This document shows positions 47,265-59,856 of a stretch of DNA of 64,000 nucleotides, one piece after another. The notes under the pieces are model-generated. The model had not been told where the DNA came from. It did no database searches and saw nothing but the letters and a program-made list of their open reading frames with translations. The DNA is from Craterostigma plantagineum (Eukaryota > Streptophyta > Magnoliopsida > Lamiales > Linderniaceae), in NCBI GenBank assembly GCA_027422505.1, contig JAPQWV010000127.1:496001-560000 (forward strand), in the 5' to 3' direction. A program made the translations under genes and the position numbers. Positions within the stretch are counted from its first letter, which is position 1. Each line of letters opens with the position of its first letter.

Positions 47265-48914
47265 TCAATCTTTATTGGTCGCCCCATGATCATCACCAAA
47301 CCCCTCACCATTCCCACCATTACTATCGTTCCGAGGGTCCAAAGGAAGCTGATCATTAGCAGGTCCAAGTTTCTGGCCTCCATTATTATCACCTCCCAAA
47401 TTGCTATTATTACCATCACCCTCAACCTGTCCGAATAAGCCACCAATTGTCTGCTGATCATCATGAGCAGTAAGAGGATCATTTGCAGGTGCCTGATGAT
47501 GATGATGATGATTTAGTTCACTGCTCCGTAGAGATTCATCATCAATAAGAAGGCCATCGAAGTACAAGCTATCAAGCCCAGCATTATTATCATCACTCGG
47601 TGCCTGCTGATGATGAGTGCTGCCATCTTCTGCAGATAATTTTTCAACAAGTTGGCTGTGGAAACTATCGAACCCAAGATCTTCTGGCGTATGGTAAGGC
47701 TGTTGATTGCCGTCTTCATTTCCAGTTAGGAGCCCACCGCCGAAGTCAGCGACACCAAACTCATTGGGCGATGACTGTTGCTGATGACTGCTCACGTCGT
47801 CGAGAAGCTCGCTGAAGAAGGCATCGAGCCCTAGATGATCGCTCGTTGCAGGCGCCTGCTGATGAAGAAGAGGCTGTTCTTCAGCCGTCTCAGAGATCTC
47901 ATGATCGAAGTCACTCAGCCCAAGATCGTCATCATTTGGTGCCGACTGAGGTTCTTGGCTGCTCATCCCTTGGAAAAGCTCGTCGAAGTCACTAAGCACA
48001 AAATCGTTTTGTGGCGCCGCTTGATGAGGTTGTTGCTGCTGACTGCTGCTACCTCCGCCTTCGAAAAGCCCGCCAAATAAGCCACCGAGCCCAAGACCAC
48101 TGCTGCTGCTTCCAACATCAGGTGAAAACGAAGAATAAGGTGGTAATAAGTTGACGAAGTTCATGTCGTCTTTCTGTGCTGCGAACTGATGAGGAGCAAC
48201 ATAAGACGAAGAGTTGTTAATAACTTTGTATATAGGCACACCCCTCGTACTGCTCTGATCGACTACCCCTGTATAAACTGAGGAGAAGTTAGCATCGTTA
48301 TTAAAAGCACCACTAAAATTAGCATCGTGAGCAGCTTTATTAGCAGCATCTTTCTGCATCGTTTGGCGAACTTTCTCATGATATTCGTGCTTGAACTTGA
48401 GCACCTTCTCCTTCCAAGCGCAAAGCTCTTCAAGGCTCATCTGATCCAACGGCTTATCAGGGACCCACCCTTGAGCCTGCCCAGCCACCCTCTTCAACGC
48501 CAGCTCATCCTCCTTCGCCTTCGCCGCCCTCAGCAAAGCCTCGCTCTTGTTGAACTCAGAGTTCGACTCCTTGATGTTCTTCGTCCTCTGAGCATCCATG
48601 ATCTCGTCTCGGCGCCTGTCAATGGGATCCACGTCGTCGTCATCGCCGTTCAGGCCTTGCTGGTACTTCTTGACGATGCTGTCGAAGTTTGGGTGGCCGA
48701 AGCAGTAGGGTTTTTTGGCCGGAGAGAAGACGACCACGGCGGCTTCGGAGCCGCAGAGCGTGCACAGTTCGCTGCCTTTCTTGAAAACGCCTGCTTTGCG
48801 CTTGGAGAAGGTGACTTGCAAGCTTGTTTGGTTTTCTATCTTCTCTAGTTTGATCTTTTGCCTCCCTCGGCTCATTTTCTTACCAGGGTTGAGGGAGGAG
48901 GGGGAGGAGCTCAT
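47265..48914 (-). CDS. type I MADS-box factor with long repetitive acidic tail
   Basis: Intronless, 549 residues. The start is ATG 48912-48914 (MSSSPSSLNPGKKMSRGRQ). A TATA box (TATATAAACA on this strand, 48991-49000) lies inside the longer open frame, so upstream codons are not translated. The MADS domain is GRQKIKLEKIENQTSLQVTF to FSPAKKPYCFGHPN. A helical region (MSLEELCAWKEKVLKFKHEY) follows. The last 250 or so residues contain diverged repeats of about 30-40 residues built on QQAP-x-D-LGL-D-F-LL, rich in Gln, Asp, Leu and His. The family is usually 200-350 residues, so this tail is unusually long. It may act as an activation domain; that is inference. Confidence 0.9.
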   Translation of the reverse strand: MSSSPSSLNPGKKMSRGRQKIKLEKIENQTSLQVTFSKRKAGVFKKGSELCTLCGSEAAVVVFSPAKKPYCFGHPNFDSIVKKYQQGLNGDDDDVDPIDRRRDEIMDAQRTKNIKESNSEFNKSEALLRAAKAKEDELALKRVAGQAQGWVPDKPLDQMSLEELCAWKEKVLKFKHEYHEKVRQTMQKDAANKAAHDANFSGAFNNDANFSSVYTGVVDQSSTRGVPIYKVINNSSSYVAPHQFAAQKDDMNFVNLLPPYSSFSPDVGSSSSGLGLGGLFGGLFEGGGSSSQQQQPHQAAPQNDFVLSDFDELFQGMSSQEPQSAPNDDDLGLSDFDHEISETAEEQPLLHQQAPATSDHLGLDAFFSELLDDVSSHQQQSSPNEFGVADFGGGLLTGNEDGNQQPYHTPEDLGFDSFHSQLVEKLSAEDGSTHHQQAPSDDNNAGLDSLYFDGLLIDDESLRSSELNHHHHHQAPANDPLTAHDDQQTIGGLFGQVEGDGNNSNLGGDNNGGQKLGPANDQLPLDPRNDSNGGNGEGFGDDHGATNKD

Positions 48915-49813
48915 GGTGGTGGTGGTGGTAAGTAATAATAATGGTGGAGAGCTCGATTGGTTCTTTGTTAATGAAACAGAAGGGGTGTTGTGTTTATATA
49001 GCACATCGTGCGTGTGCGCGTACATGCAAAGTAGACTATTGAGAGTCAATTAGCAGAGGATCTCTGAGAAATGCAAATGTGGTAATTTTGTTAAAGCGTG
49101 ATCCACTGAATTTTGAATGGGATCGAAGCTTTTCTGGTAAAATGATTAAGTTCGTGTTGATTACGTTTTTAATAACAGTCAACTGTCCTTTTTCAAAAGT
49201 TTGCCGATAATAACACCGTACAACTGTTACGAAGCTGGTTTTTGGGAGGGACGGATGAGCTTAATTAAACTCCCTCTCTTTGGACCTTATTGGGCCTGTT
49301 AATTTACACAGGCCCAATCTAATTACTGTTGGGCCAAGATTGGCCCAACAAGCCAGGATCAAGTGGCAATGTATACTATACTACTACGCTGAAGCTGTTT
49401 TCCAGCTTCATTCTTTCCCATGCAATTGCTTTGGTTAAGATTTCACACACTAGTTCCCAACACATAGGCTTGAGTGAAACCTTAGTAGTGTTGGTACTTT
49501 TTCTTTTGTTTTCGATCGATTTCCCTCGCCTTTTATAAGTTATCGCGGAGCGTTTTTTTTTTAATTAGTCGATGTGGGATTGGGTCGCCTCTCGTTTTAT
49601 TAGTAATTTCAACGTTAGCTCTCTCTCCAGATTCGAGATCTCGACATTTTCATTTTTCTTCCTTATTTGTCGTCTGACCTCATTTCGGCCATCAAATGAT
49701 CGCGTCGAAACGTGATGTTATATATCGTAATTGAAACAGAAACTGATTCCCATATTGCTGTAATCAATTGAGGAATTCCCATCTATCTATGGTAGTAAAG
49801 TCTGTGATGTAGT
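48915..49813. other. MADS promoter and ITPK 3' flank
   Basis: MADS TATA box at 48991-49000 (minus). GGCCCA/TGGGCC motifs cluster at 49290-49345. The remainder is AT-rich, with the ITPK 3' UTR on the right. Confidence 0.5.
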
Positions 49814-52562
49814 TCAAGAATTACTACTGCTACTTATCTTTGAATTCTTCTGCATGAGATTAAGAAGAAACTTTGTGAACAGTTGCTCGTATTCTGGCAG
49901 CTTTCCATAACCTGAATACACACAAAAAAGAGAGACTTTGAAACGTTAACACTAACCTTGAAAGTAATTGATATCAATTGAAGAAACACAACACTTACCT
50001 GGGAAGTAATTGATATCGATGATGTAGTAGTGGTCTTTGGTTCCTCGTTTGCGTATCATATCCACATTGAACAGACGAAGACCCTGTTTTTGCCAGCATA
50101 TGCCCAACGGTTACAAAATGCGAAATTGCCAGTGCGAAGGTTTTAAATTATCTAACCAGTCGACGACGGAGTTGTCTTGCAAGCTCCTCCAGCAAAGGCT
50201 GTGGAGGGAGTTCTGTATTAATCAATAAGATGAAGAATTATATGTTAATGATAATTCTTTTTTTTCTTTCCAAGGAAAGAGAGGGATGAATGAGGCCAAA
50301 AGGAACCATTCAGTATATTTCCCAGCATGTCGAAAGCACGCCATTGTTTCTCACCACATGTATAGAACTCACCGGCAACAGCAGGATCCAGGTCAGCATC
50401 ATCTGCAGAGGCCCCAGCGCTTGAAACCCGTGGGAATTGGAAAATCCCAGTAATCTTCGATAAGTCACTTTGAGTTACATCAGGCAGAGAGAAACGCCTG
50501 ACAACTTTAATGGACTCGCCGATGATATAAGCTTTAAAGACGACTCCACCTACAAGGTTTAGCATTGATAAGCCAGGAATAGAACAGAAAAAGAAAAGCT
50601 ACTTTGATTGAAGTATACCATGATTGATAAACTCTTGTAACACAATAGGAGGCTCGAGTTCCGAAAGGCAAAAAGGATCATAAGCAAGGAACAATTCGTG
50701 CGACTTTGAGCTTCCATCTACAACCAAAGGCTTTGCAACTAGAAAAGATCATAAGGACTTGCATAATCAGAATCAATGAAGACCTTTTCTTCTAGCCTTG
50801 CTATTAAATTCAGAAAAGTAATGAGAAAATACAATACCCAGAGGTAGTGATAGCCCCGCCTTAGCAACTTCATCAGAGATTGAAGTGTGATCTTTGGAAA
50901 TTACCAACTGCCTAGGAACACAAATGCTGCCTGCGACCGTTGAATATGCCAAAGAGTCTGTGATACGAGCTTCACATAGCATATGACTTAAAAAGTCATC
51001 TAAAGCATTCACAAATACCAGAGCATTGCGGCAACTGTAGGTCTGAGACCTTCTCAAGCATTGATTGACGGTTGCGAACATGTTGGATGGCACAAGGAGA
51101 ATCCAAGATCATCACATCAGGGTGAACTTTCTGGTACTCCTTTATAGAGAATGATTAAGAATCCAAGATTAAGAATAGACGCTCAACGTACGAGCTTACT
51201 AGATAACATAGAAAAATGATTATGACCAAACCTTGATAGCGTTGTCCCAGTCCTCGTCAGTTAACTAGAAGCAAAAGAAGAACCAATCATGAGAAAAGAT
51301 AGGACGATGAAATTCAAACAACTTTTCTTAGTATGCGCCTTTTTTATCCTATCCATAAGATAGCCTCTCAGATAAAAAGATAAGAAACTCGACTACACTA
51401 AGTAAAACCTTGTGTAAGATTATGTCGAATGGGCCTTGCTCGGATAAAGGTCTCTTCAGGTCGATTGACAGAAATGAAATTCCCTTGCTTCTGCATTATA
51501 TTTCACATTATCAGCTCATAGAAAAGGCAGTTTACGTGAAAGTCGACATTTAAAGTTTAAATCAGACAAATGAGAATAAACAACGGAGATAGAAAAATCT
51601 GCCATACAGATGAGTATAAAACAGAAGAATTAGTGAAAGACTAAATAGCAACTTTTTACGCAGACAAGAAGTCCCTATCCAAGGCGATTGACATATATGC
51701 ATCATCTTTCAAAGGGTCCATGAGTATTCCCCGAAATACTAGTTATTCCTTGACTTGACATAATGGCATACTGTACTGCAACTAGGGTATACTATTCTTA
51801 GAACTATCCAAGAGCGGACATAATGCTTATTATGTTCTTAGAATATCCTTCTTAGGATGTTCATAGGGAAAACAACATGACAACTTTTTACATCAATATA
51901 TCGCCAATAAAGCCCATTACATAAGTCATTCACAGAGTAATCAGCACAAAATTAAGGAATATTCCAAAATCCAGCAAGAGCATCACTTAATATCCAATAT
52001 TAGACCAGCACGAGAGATTGAATTTGGAAAACCACAACATAAGACAAAACAACGTAATTGCATCCAGATACACGCCCTTCATCATAACAATTTCATAATC
52101 ATAAATTACGATACTATATTGAGGAAATCCACAATATGTATGACATGATGGAAACAAAATCGAAGTGCGATTTACAAGCAGCGGTTAGTAGTACGAATTC
52201 TATCCACTACGATATTATCATATTGTGCTGCATTTTGTCTTTTAATCAAGATCTTCAAGAACGTCAAAAAACACACAGGGTTACAAGTCCAGCCACAATC
52301 GGGGCGACTTTAGATTAACCGATGCAATTCTTTGTAGAATTAATAGAACAATATGAAGCTGAATATAGCCACGCTAAAAATCTAATGCGCACCGTGCCAA
52401 CTGAATGAGCTTAGGCTGCAAGAAACTTTTCTTCTTCTTCGAAGTGAGAGCGTAGCCAACTACAGTACTCGGCGGAACGGCGCCGTCTCTAATCGAGCCT
52501 TCGTCTTCCACTCCCTCAGCTTCGACCTTCGACGAACGTGATATTTCCGAATTCAGCTTCAT
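49814..52562 (-). CDS. ITPK: inositol-tetrakisphosphate 1-kinase (ITPK)
   Basis: ATP-grasp kinase of inositol phosphate metabolism leading to phytate and pyrophosphates. Ten exons on the minus strand join in frame to 344 residues: 52562-52393, 51490-51409, 51264-51232, 51139-51019, 50930-50838, 50738-50619, 50549-50373, 50212-50157, 50083-49999, 49911-49814. It starts [12 protein letters not shown] and has [42 protein letters not shown] and [15 protein letters not shown]. Also present are [26 protein letters not shown] and the metal-binding end of the ATP-grasp site, [17 protein letters not shown]. The segment between the first two ligand motifs, [10 protein letters not shown], is shorter than in some paralogs. 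All key motifs are present. Confidence 0.93.
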
Positions 52563-53176
52563 TCCCGCGCAGAATAGCGTGAACCGAAACGGATCAAAGG
52601 GAAAAAAGACACTAGATTTTGAAAGCAAGCTGTCGCTCTTCTCCTTTCACGTCGTCTTCTTGTTTTTTTGAAGCTGATTCTCAGTATGGCGATTGTGGAG
52701 GGAGAAAAAAACGGAAAAAAAAAAAAAAAAAAAAAACAGAGGGCACGTGTAGTGTGTGTGTGTGTAGCTGGTAACTTTGTGTGGGAGAAAATTATTAACG
52801 AGACATATAAACAAATAAATAAAAAAAAAAATAAAAAGAAGGAAGGATCAGGAGAAACGGTTGATTTTAGATCAACGGTGTGGATTTGACCACGTGGTAA
52901 ATCTGACGGCCCATATCATCAGACCCTTCACGCCCTCCTTTTGGCCACGAAAGAGGAGCGAAAAATTCCCGCGCAAGATAGTGGAAGAGATCTCGCTTTA
53001 TCTAACATACGCCGATCGGGGAAATCCCCGACGTTTTCACCGTTTGCTTGATAGCAGCAGTTCAATTCTTCTTAATCTCTAATCTGTGCTCAAATTATTG
53101 TCTTCGGGGAAAATATTTGGACGAAGACTGGTCCGTTTGCTCGTCGAATCCTTGTCGCTGGCACTGTTACGTTCAA
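52563..53176. promoter_or_regulatory. divergent region, ITPK and plastid-protein gene
   Basis: 0.6 kb between outward-reading genes. It contains an A-rich run at 52718-52736, a (GT)n run at 52751-52763 and CCACGTGG at 52890-52897, a G-box palindrome. Confidence 0.5.
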
Positions 53177-54428
53177 ATGCTGAGAATGAGATCGAGTTCT
53201 TTGGATTTCAAGGCTAAGTTCAACGATCCGAGGACGTCGATTACGACGAGCTACAGGCTTAATTGTCTGCGAGTCAGGGTTTCGTGTAAAGCCGGACATA
53301 ATGATGAGAACAACAACGAGAACAAAGGTGATTGTACCTGAAAAGGTCTCCTTTGTGCTTGTTTTTTCGTTTGTGTTATGCAATTTGAAGTGATCGAGTC
53401 GAGCTTTTCCATATTGTCGCTGATTATCTTTAGTTTAAATTGTTATGTCAGTCGTTATGGTGCTCTGTAGATGATAGTTGATTGATGCTTTGTGGTGTCT
53501 GCGTAGCCGTCAATTCCCTTTGGATATTGCACACAATTTGCATTTACAGGAAGCAGTGCGTGCGTGTGTGTGTGTGTGTTCTGCAATCACTGGTTTATAT
53601 ACCTGGCCATTGGTATGCTTATAAAATGTGTAACAATGCCATGCCATTACCAGGCGAAGAACCTCCCAAGTCTTTGTTTGTGAAAGAATTAAGAAGAAGA
53701 GGCATGACGCCCACTTCTTTGCTCGAGGAGGAAAGCAGTACGGCGAGCCCAGACGAGGAAGTAGATGTTAGGGAAGAAGATGGAGGTTGGAACTACTCGA
53801 GAACCAATGGAGTCCCGACCAATGACGATGAGGAAAGAAAACTTCTTAATCAAAGAAAGACATCGATGTCTCTTAACAGCGAGGGCCTAGAGGTAGGTAA
53901 TCAATCACTGTCCCTTCATATTTCCTTTCGCATTGTTAAAGGAGAGCAATGCAGCTGAGTTATGATGATCCCACCCACAACTTGAAAGTCTATGAATGAT
54001 GCATTCTTGATGCTAATCCAAGCCTTTTGTCCTCTGGCATCAGGGTTTGCTTCCACGGGCAAAGCTTCTGCTTACTTTGGGCGGAAAACCTTTTTTCTGC
54101 CATTTTGGCGGCTAATTCTCGTGACTGTCGCATTTTCCACTGCTTTATATTTGGTAATATACCCCCAGCTCTGGCATCATTTTGTTATTTAGAAGCACTA
54201 TGTCTTTTACACAGCACCATTAATTTTATGTTTAGTTCAGTCTGTTCATCGTCTCCAAAGTCTTCAACCAATGTTAATCAGTTTAATCCATCTGTGATGC
54301 AGTATTTTGGAGCCGAATTTGTTCGTGAAGGAAGTAGATAGCCAATTGCTCCGCCCGAGTACATCGACCCATATGATCTTCTCGAAGACGAGAAAATATA
54401 TGAAACACCGCCGCCTCTTCCAACTTAG
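53177..54428 (+). pseudogene. plastid-type membrane protein gene, disrupted
   Basis: Exons 53177-53327, 53654-53892, 54044-54153 and 54303-54428 reconstruct a plant protein with a basic leader, KSLFVKELRRRGMTPTSLLE, LNSEGLEGLLPRAKLLLTLGG, a membrane stretch (FWRLILVTVAFSTALYL) and an acidic end (YIDPYDLLEDEKIYETPPP). Two lesions break it. In exon 3 the reading frame changes right after LGG (near 54080-54084, about two extra A). In exon 4 an in-frame TAG at 54339-54341 precedes PIAPPEYIDPYD. Exon 3 is 110 bp where phase needs a multiple of three. Splice sites are otherwise good. I recall the family as uncharacterised. It could be a recent pseudogene or contain assembly errors. Confidence 0.65.
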
Positions 54429-56440
54429 ATACCCAATGGCCACGGTAAAGCTCGGGTTGTTTAGATCATACACAACTACTGTGTCTTGCCTTGTAATATT
54501 TTGTAGATATTGAAAATTAGGACTTGAAAGTCGAGGATGAACATTAGAAGTATATTTCGAGTACATACACATATATGTAAGAAGAGGACAGCATGTTCAT
54601 AATGATCACCTGGAGAAAGCTTTCAAAGCCCAACCATTCTCCACTGTTATCATACCATGTATACTACGGCCCATTAAGTATAAGGGTTTCAGGCCTCTTA
54701 CACATATTGTAACTATCGAATAACTCTTGCAAAGAGGACAAGCTTAGTTTAGCTCATTATAACATTATAATACGCAAATCACATCACCAAATAAATTTGT
54801 TTTACAAAACATTATAAGAAAGCCCTCGTGCAATGAACCTGTATGATTCAATCCCCCTTTCAATTGCTCAATCGTAATCAAATTATTTCAGAAAATATTG
54901 ATTTTGTGGTCCTCTATAAGAGTCTTAGGCTGATCTGTATGTATGTGTACTGAAGTGTGTGTAATATTAATTGCCAACGTCTTTTTAAGATAATAATAAT
55001 GCAAGCCAGCTGTCATACACCATTTCTTTTATGATCCGCCATTCTATGCCCAACAGCCCATCCATCATATATCATCGTGTTAGAAGAATCAGAGAGAAGT
55101 TAATTAATTATATAAAAAAAAATATTTTATTTTTAAGGTTGCATTAGAGCATTTATGTACATGTATTTATCGTTGGCCTTCATTAGTACAGTACTGATGG
55201 AAAACACATGCATGGCTGTGTAAGAGAGAAGTTAGAGCAGGTGTTTTATTGTAAATATACTCTGAGAAATAATGAGTGAGAGATGAAAAGCCCATACAAT
55301 TACATACAGCTTCTGTAAAGAAATTAAGGAAGGGGAAGAGTTATGTCGTTAGGATTGGGAACAAGTGCTGTCTGAAATTTTAAATGTTTTTTGGACTTAC
55401 ATATCATTTTCTTTTTTTTGCAGAATAAAAAAAATTACTAGGATTTGTGTTAACTCCTTTCTCCTGCTTGTTTCAGTTCTTGGTGGATGTTGGGAGGACA
55501 AAGATGTGTTTGCTCCATATACTGTTTTTTTATCTCTCCCATACACAATTCATATGTAGCAGTAGTATTACAAGCATATAAATACATGCATATCTATTCA
55601 TACATAGTTGATGGTCACGTAATTATTTGCTTGTTTTTTTATCCTCTTTTTTATTTATGTATATTTGGAAATTTATTTTCTCTAATTTCCTTACAAAAGC
55701 CGAACAATTTGTATGAGAAACCATCCAAATATTTCACTCGTCCTAAATCAAATAAATGGAAGCCTTGTCTGCTAACGAAGAGACAATTAAGAATCTTGTC
55801 GACATTTTGATAAAAGACGTTAGCACTTGTTGCAACATAACGGAACATGAAATCTACATGATTATTAGTTGGTTCGTGGTAATAATCAGATCATCATATA
55901 TAATAAAAATTATGCATGCACACACGCATGCATATATATTTGATATAGTTTTAAGCTATTAGTATAATTGGGAACATTATTATTATGGAATTTGCATGTC
56001 TTTATCTTATTGCCCAAACCTCTATTTGTCAAACTAAAAAAACGAAAAGAAAATAAACTTGGCTTATATAGTAAGAAGATTGGATGAGGTTTGAATATAG
56101 CGTAAGAACTTGAGAATTATAATAGGAAAGAACAATTACATGACTGTTTATTTCAGATTCATGGGGAAAAAATGAACTTCATCCAATCAATTTTACAATT
56201 GCTCTTTTCTCCATTTCATTGAATCGTCTAATAATACACCGACCGAAACGAATAAAAGAAATGAAATAGAGGAAGGAAATAAAATCTCTTATGAGAAATA
56301 ATTCCCTTTTGCTCAAACATCATTATTGAAGCAGCAAAACACACACATCGCCGGCGAATGACATTTCGTGGCATCGCATCATTCTACATTCAAAACCACC
56401 TACAAAAAAACCCCCATAAAATAGAGTAACTCCATTAGAA
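54429..56440. other. intergenic
   Basis: 2 kb of AT-rich DNA between convergent loci. Short open frames near 55365-55960 have no resemblance I recognise. Nothing else is seen. Confidence 0.5.
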
Positions 56441-57399
56441 TTATTTTAAAAATAAATATGATAGTAAATTTGTTAAATGACTCAACTGGTTTTGTTCCAT
56501 TTGAATATTCCCAGACGATGAAGGATTAAATGTATCATAATGCACTCTATCTTCACGAGGTCTCACCTGCGCAAATCAAATTGAAGATTTATTATTGTTA
56601 AAGAATATGTATTATCTCACCATTATGTAAGATAAATGATAGATAAATAATAGTACCTTATAATGAGTCGTGGAAAAGCCTTGTGAATATTCCGACACAT
56701 TCTCACCTACTAACACCTTGCAGCTTCTTGATGATACTCCACCAATATAGCTCTCCTGTATTAATTAGCCATGTAATAACAATAATAATTCAATTAATCC
56801 AATAACATCAAATTAAAATTAATAATAAAAAAAAAAAAAAAAAAACTCACGTCGAAACAAGGAGAACTAGCAGTGTCATCAAGCAAAGACGACGACGACC
56901 GGCGACTATTACGATCTCTAACAGCCACCAACTTACGACGTCGTTTCTCCTCATTATTATTATTATTACCCTTCTTATTATTCCTCTTCTCCGACGACGA
57001 CGTATTAGACGAGCCATCATAATTACGACGACTGTGTTTATTATCATTGTCTCCGCCGCCGTTCTCCTCCTCCTCTTCTTCTTCGCGGCGGCGCAGATGG
57101 TTATGATAGTAATGCGCCGCCTGCCCAGAGGAAGCATCAGACACCATAGACATGTCTTCTTCTTCTCCTTCGTATGCGTCGTCCTCTTCGGACGTTATCA
57201 TCATCGTCCCTTCCCCGAATCCGACCCGACCCGTTCTTACACGCGCTGACGAGAAATAGCCGTCGGTTTGCCGTGGGTCCGACGAGGAGTACTGCTGAAG
57301 GTACGAAGTCCAACCCGAATCGCACCCGCTGCTCCTCCATTCTTCTTCGTTATTATTGTTGTTATTGCAGTTATTGTTATTTTCAAAAATGTAATCCAT
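56441..57399 (-). CDS. SOFL: SOB FIVE-LIKE (SOFL) protein
   Basis: Small plant-specific family linked in Arabidopsis to cytokinin responses. Exons 57399-56851, 56755-56657 and 56566-56441 join in phase 0 to 257 residues. The two signature motifs are present: CDSGWTSYL near the N-terminus and MSMVSDASSG in the middle. The third conserved feature, DTASSPCFD, ends exon 1. Low-complexity tracts interrupt the protein: Asn runs after MDYIFE, Glu runs (REEEEEEENGGG) and Asn/Lys runs. Exons 2 and 3 encode ESYIGGVSSRSCK and FNPSSSGNIQME, then a short hydrophobic tail. TATATATA at 57461-57470 is a likely TATA box. Confidence 0.86.
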
Positions 57400-57632
57400 T
57401 TTTTATTGTATGTTCTTGGCTATGTAGAGAGTGATGAGTGTACTGTTTATGTATGTGTGTATATATATAGTAGGGTGGACAACGATTATGAAGACTAGTA
57501 AATGTCGACGAAGGGGTATGGGATTGGCATGGGGTGCTACTGTGACTATACGATCGAGGGAAATATATGTGAGGATATACATTGAAATCTGAGTATAAAG
57601 TCTTTTGTCCTAAGTACACTCAATCACACATA

Positions 57633-57634
<2 letters not shown>

Positions 57635-57684
<50 letters not shown>
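57635..57684. repeat. (CT)25 microsatellite
   Basis: Pure CT dinucleotide run about 240 bp upstream of the SOFL start codon. Confidence 0.95.
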
Positions 57685-57687
<3 letters not shown>

Positions 57688-59795
57688 CGGACTATTAAGT
57701 AGAGAGAAGTGCCAGTTGTGAAGGTGTAGAAAGGGAATGTATCAGAGAGATAGAGATAGATAGATAGATAGATATATAGAGAGAGAGGGAGAGAGAGAGA
57801 GGGTTCACAATTCACATGCAAATGGAAGACAGCGAGGCAGCGTTGTAGGGTTATTACAAAACAGGGTACGCTATACATCTGCCTTTCCTTAGTTTGTGGA
57901 CACCCCTATCCCTTTCTAAGCTAAAAATAATAAAATGATGCTTTGTATTATTTTGTTCTATTTTTTATTTTCATTATTATTTGCAAGTTATGGACGATCG
58001 AAGAGATCACAGCCCTGATTGATATATTATTCACTTGCTGAACTGCATGATTTTATTGACCCCAATGAAATTAGAATAATACAAGAACTTGAGTTGTGTG
58101 TCAATTCCCACAAAAGGACAAAATTACATTGCAATTGAATTATTGATCGCAATAAGAAGATATCAAGAATTGGGCCACTTATGTAGCTTTGCGATAAGTC
58201 GTTGTATTAATTTTTTTTTTTCTTCTTGCAACAATATCTTCAATGTCGTAGAACTCTTTGGAATGTGCAAGCCAGTCAAAGATGAGTCAGTTTGACTCAA
58301 TAGAAGTTCGAAATTATTCCTCAAAGAAATAAAGTTTATTCAGTAGTTATAATAAGCATTATTCTTAAATTAAGGTTAAGTTCATCTGATTAAAGAAATA
58401 CGCACTCGCACGGAGACGTCTGCACGTGTGCATATGTCAAAGTTTGTCCACGTGTATGCACGTGTATACGATCTCTATATTATTTTGTTTAATTATTTTT
58501 ACTGTCATATTCCAGTAAGAAATTAAGGGTTATTCTTTTGATAGAATTTAATTATATGTTGGGTGATAAAATTGGAGATTGTGCAGTACAATACTCTTAA
58601 CTATTTCCTACACACACATTGATGAAAAGCTCATGCGAGCACATGATAGAATTTTAAGTAGTAATTCCTTTGGGGAAATACAATGGAATAAATTTCGGTT
58701 ATTAAATGTTATTATTTCTATTTAAAGGTAAGATAGGCTGGCACCTGCATACAGTGCGTGCCACGTGGGTCCAATCCACGACGTGACTCACATCTCCATC
58801 TATGTAATCAAAATTAAGAAAAGTTTTAAATTCTTACAAAAAAATAAACATATAAAAACATCAAAAGAATCATCCATACCTTCCCACTTTGTCTTTTTAC
58901 CCAAGTACGATGTACGGAGCCTTGTCGTGTACCGCCTTAGAAATTAAAATGAATACTACTAATATATGTTCGTTCTATTCTAATATATACTTCTTGAATT
59001 ATTCTTCTAAAGCCATATTATCCTATATTAAATGCATGTCGTCGTTTGGTCCAAAGTCAGTCCACTATTAAGTATGGATAGCTATGGACCATTTGAACAC
59101 ACAAAACCACAAAACCCAAAGTTCACTTGCAAAATTGGGCCTATTTTGTTATTGGATTTAATATTATATTCGAGAAAGCTCTTTGTCTTTATATTCAATT
59201 TAAATTATTGAATTCTAATTGTTTTTTTCTTTTTCGAAAAGTTGAATTACTATTGTTACTATCTATACTCTTATATAACTGATTAGATTAGCTATAAATT
59301 GCCAATTTATTTATAATTTAGTACTTTTATTTGTAGTTTAATTAATTGAATGCTTTTTCATATAGCTCTATTTTTTTCTATTCAATGTACTTATACTCTT
59401 ATACATTATTCTTCTACTTTTATATTTAAAAATTATGTTTCATCTTAAATGCTAAAATTAGTATAATCAAAATTATAAATAAATAAAATTATATTTAAGT
59501 ACACAGTATCGATTGTGCGAAAATTGACTAGTTGTTATTATTGTTACTATTGGTACCGAACACAAGATCAAAATTCATGTTCAATTTATTCTAAATTCTT
59601 AAAGATAAAATCATAATATAAAGTAATTGTTTTATTATTTTAGTATATAAAAGAAAACTATTGAGGACAAACTTATAATAAATAAAATTGATGAACTTGT
59701 ATTGCTTCATAAAAATAAATAGATAAGCAAGTAAAAAGGTAAATTAATAATAACTGACATATAAAATTAGATTGAAGCAGTTTATGGATCAAGAG

Positions 59796-59855
<60 letters not shown>
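59796..59855. repeat. (ATT)20 microsatellite
   Basis: Pure ATT trinucleotide run of about 60 bp in gene-free DNA. Confidence 0.95.

Positions 59856-59856
<1 letters not shown>

Noticed and set aside
47265..49049. 594-aa version of the second MADS protein
   Set aside because: The extra 45 codons include the TATA box at 48991-49000, so translation more likely starts at 48914.
53482..53958. 158-aa open frame as a gene of its own
   Set aside because: It is exon 2 (53654-53892) of the disrupted plastid-type gene plus intron read-through on both sides.
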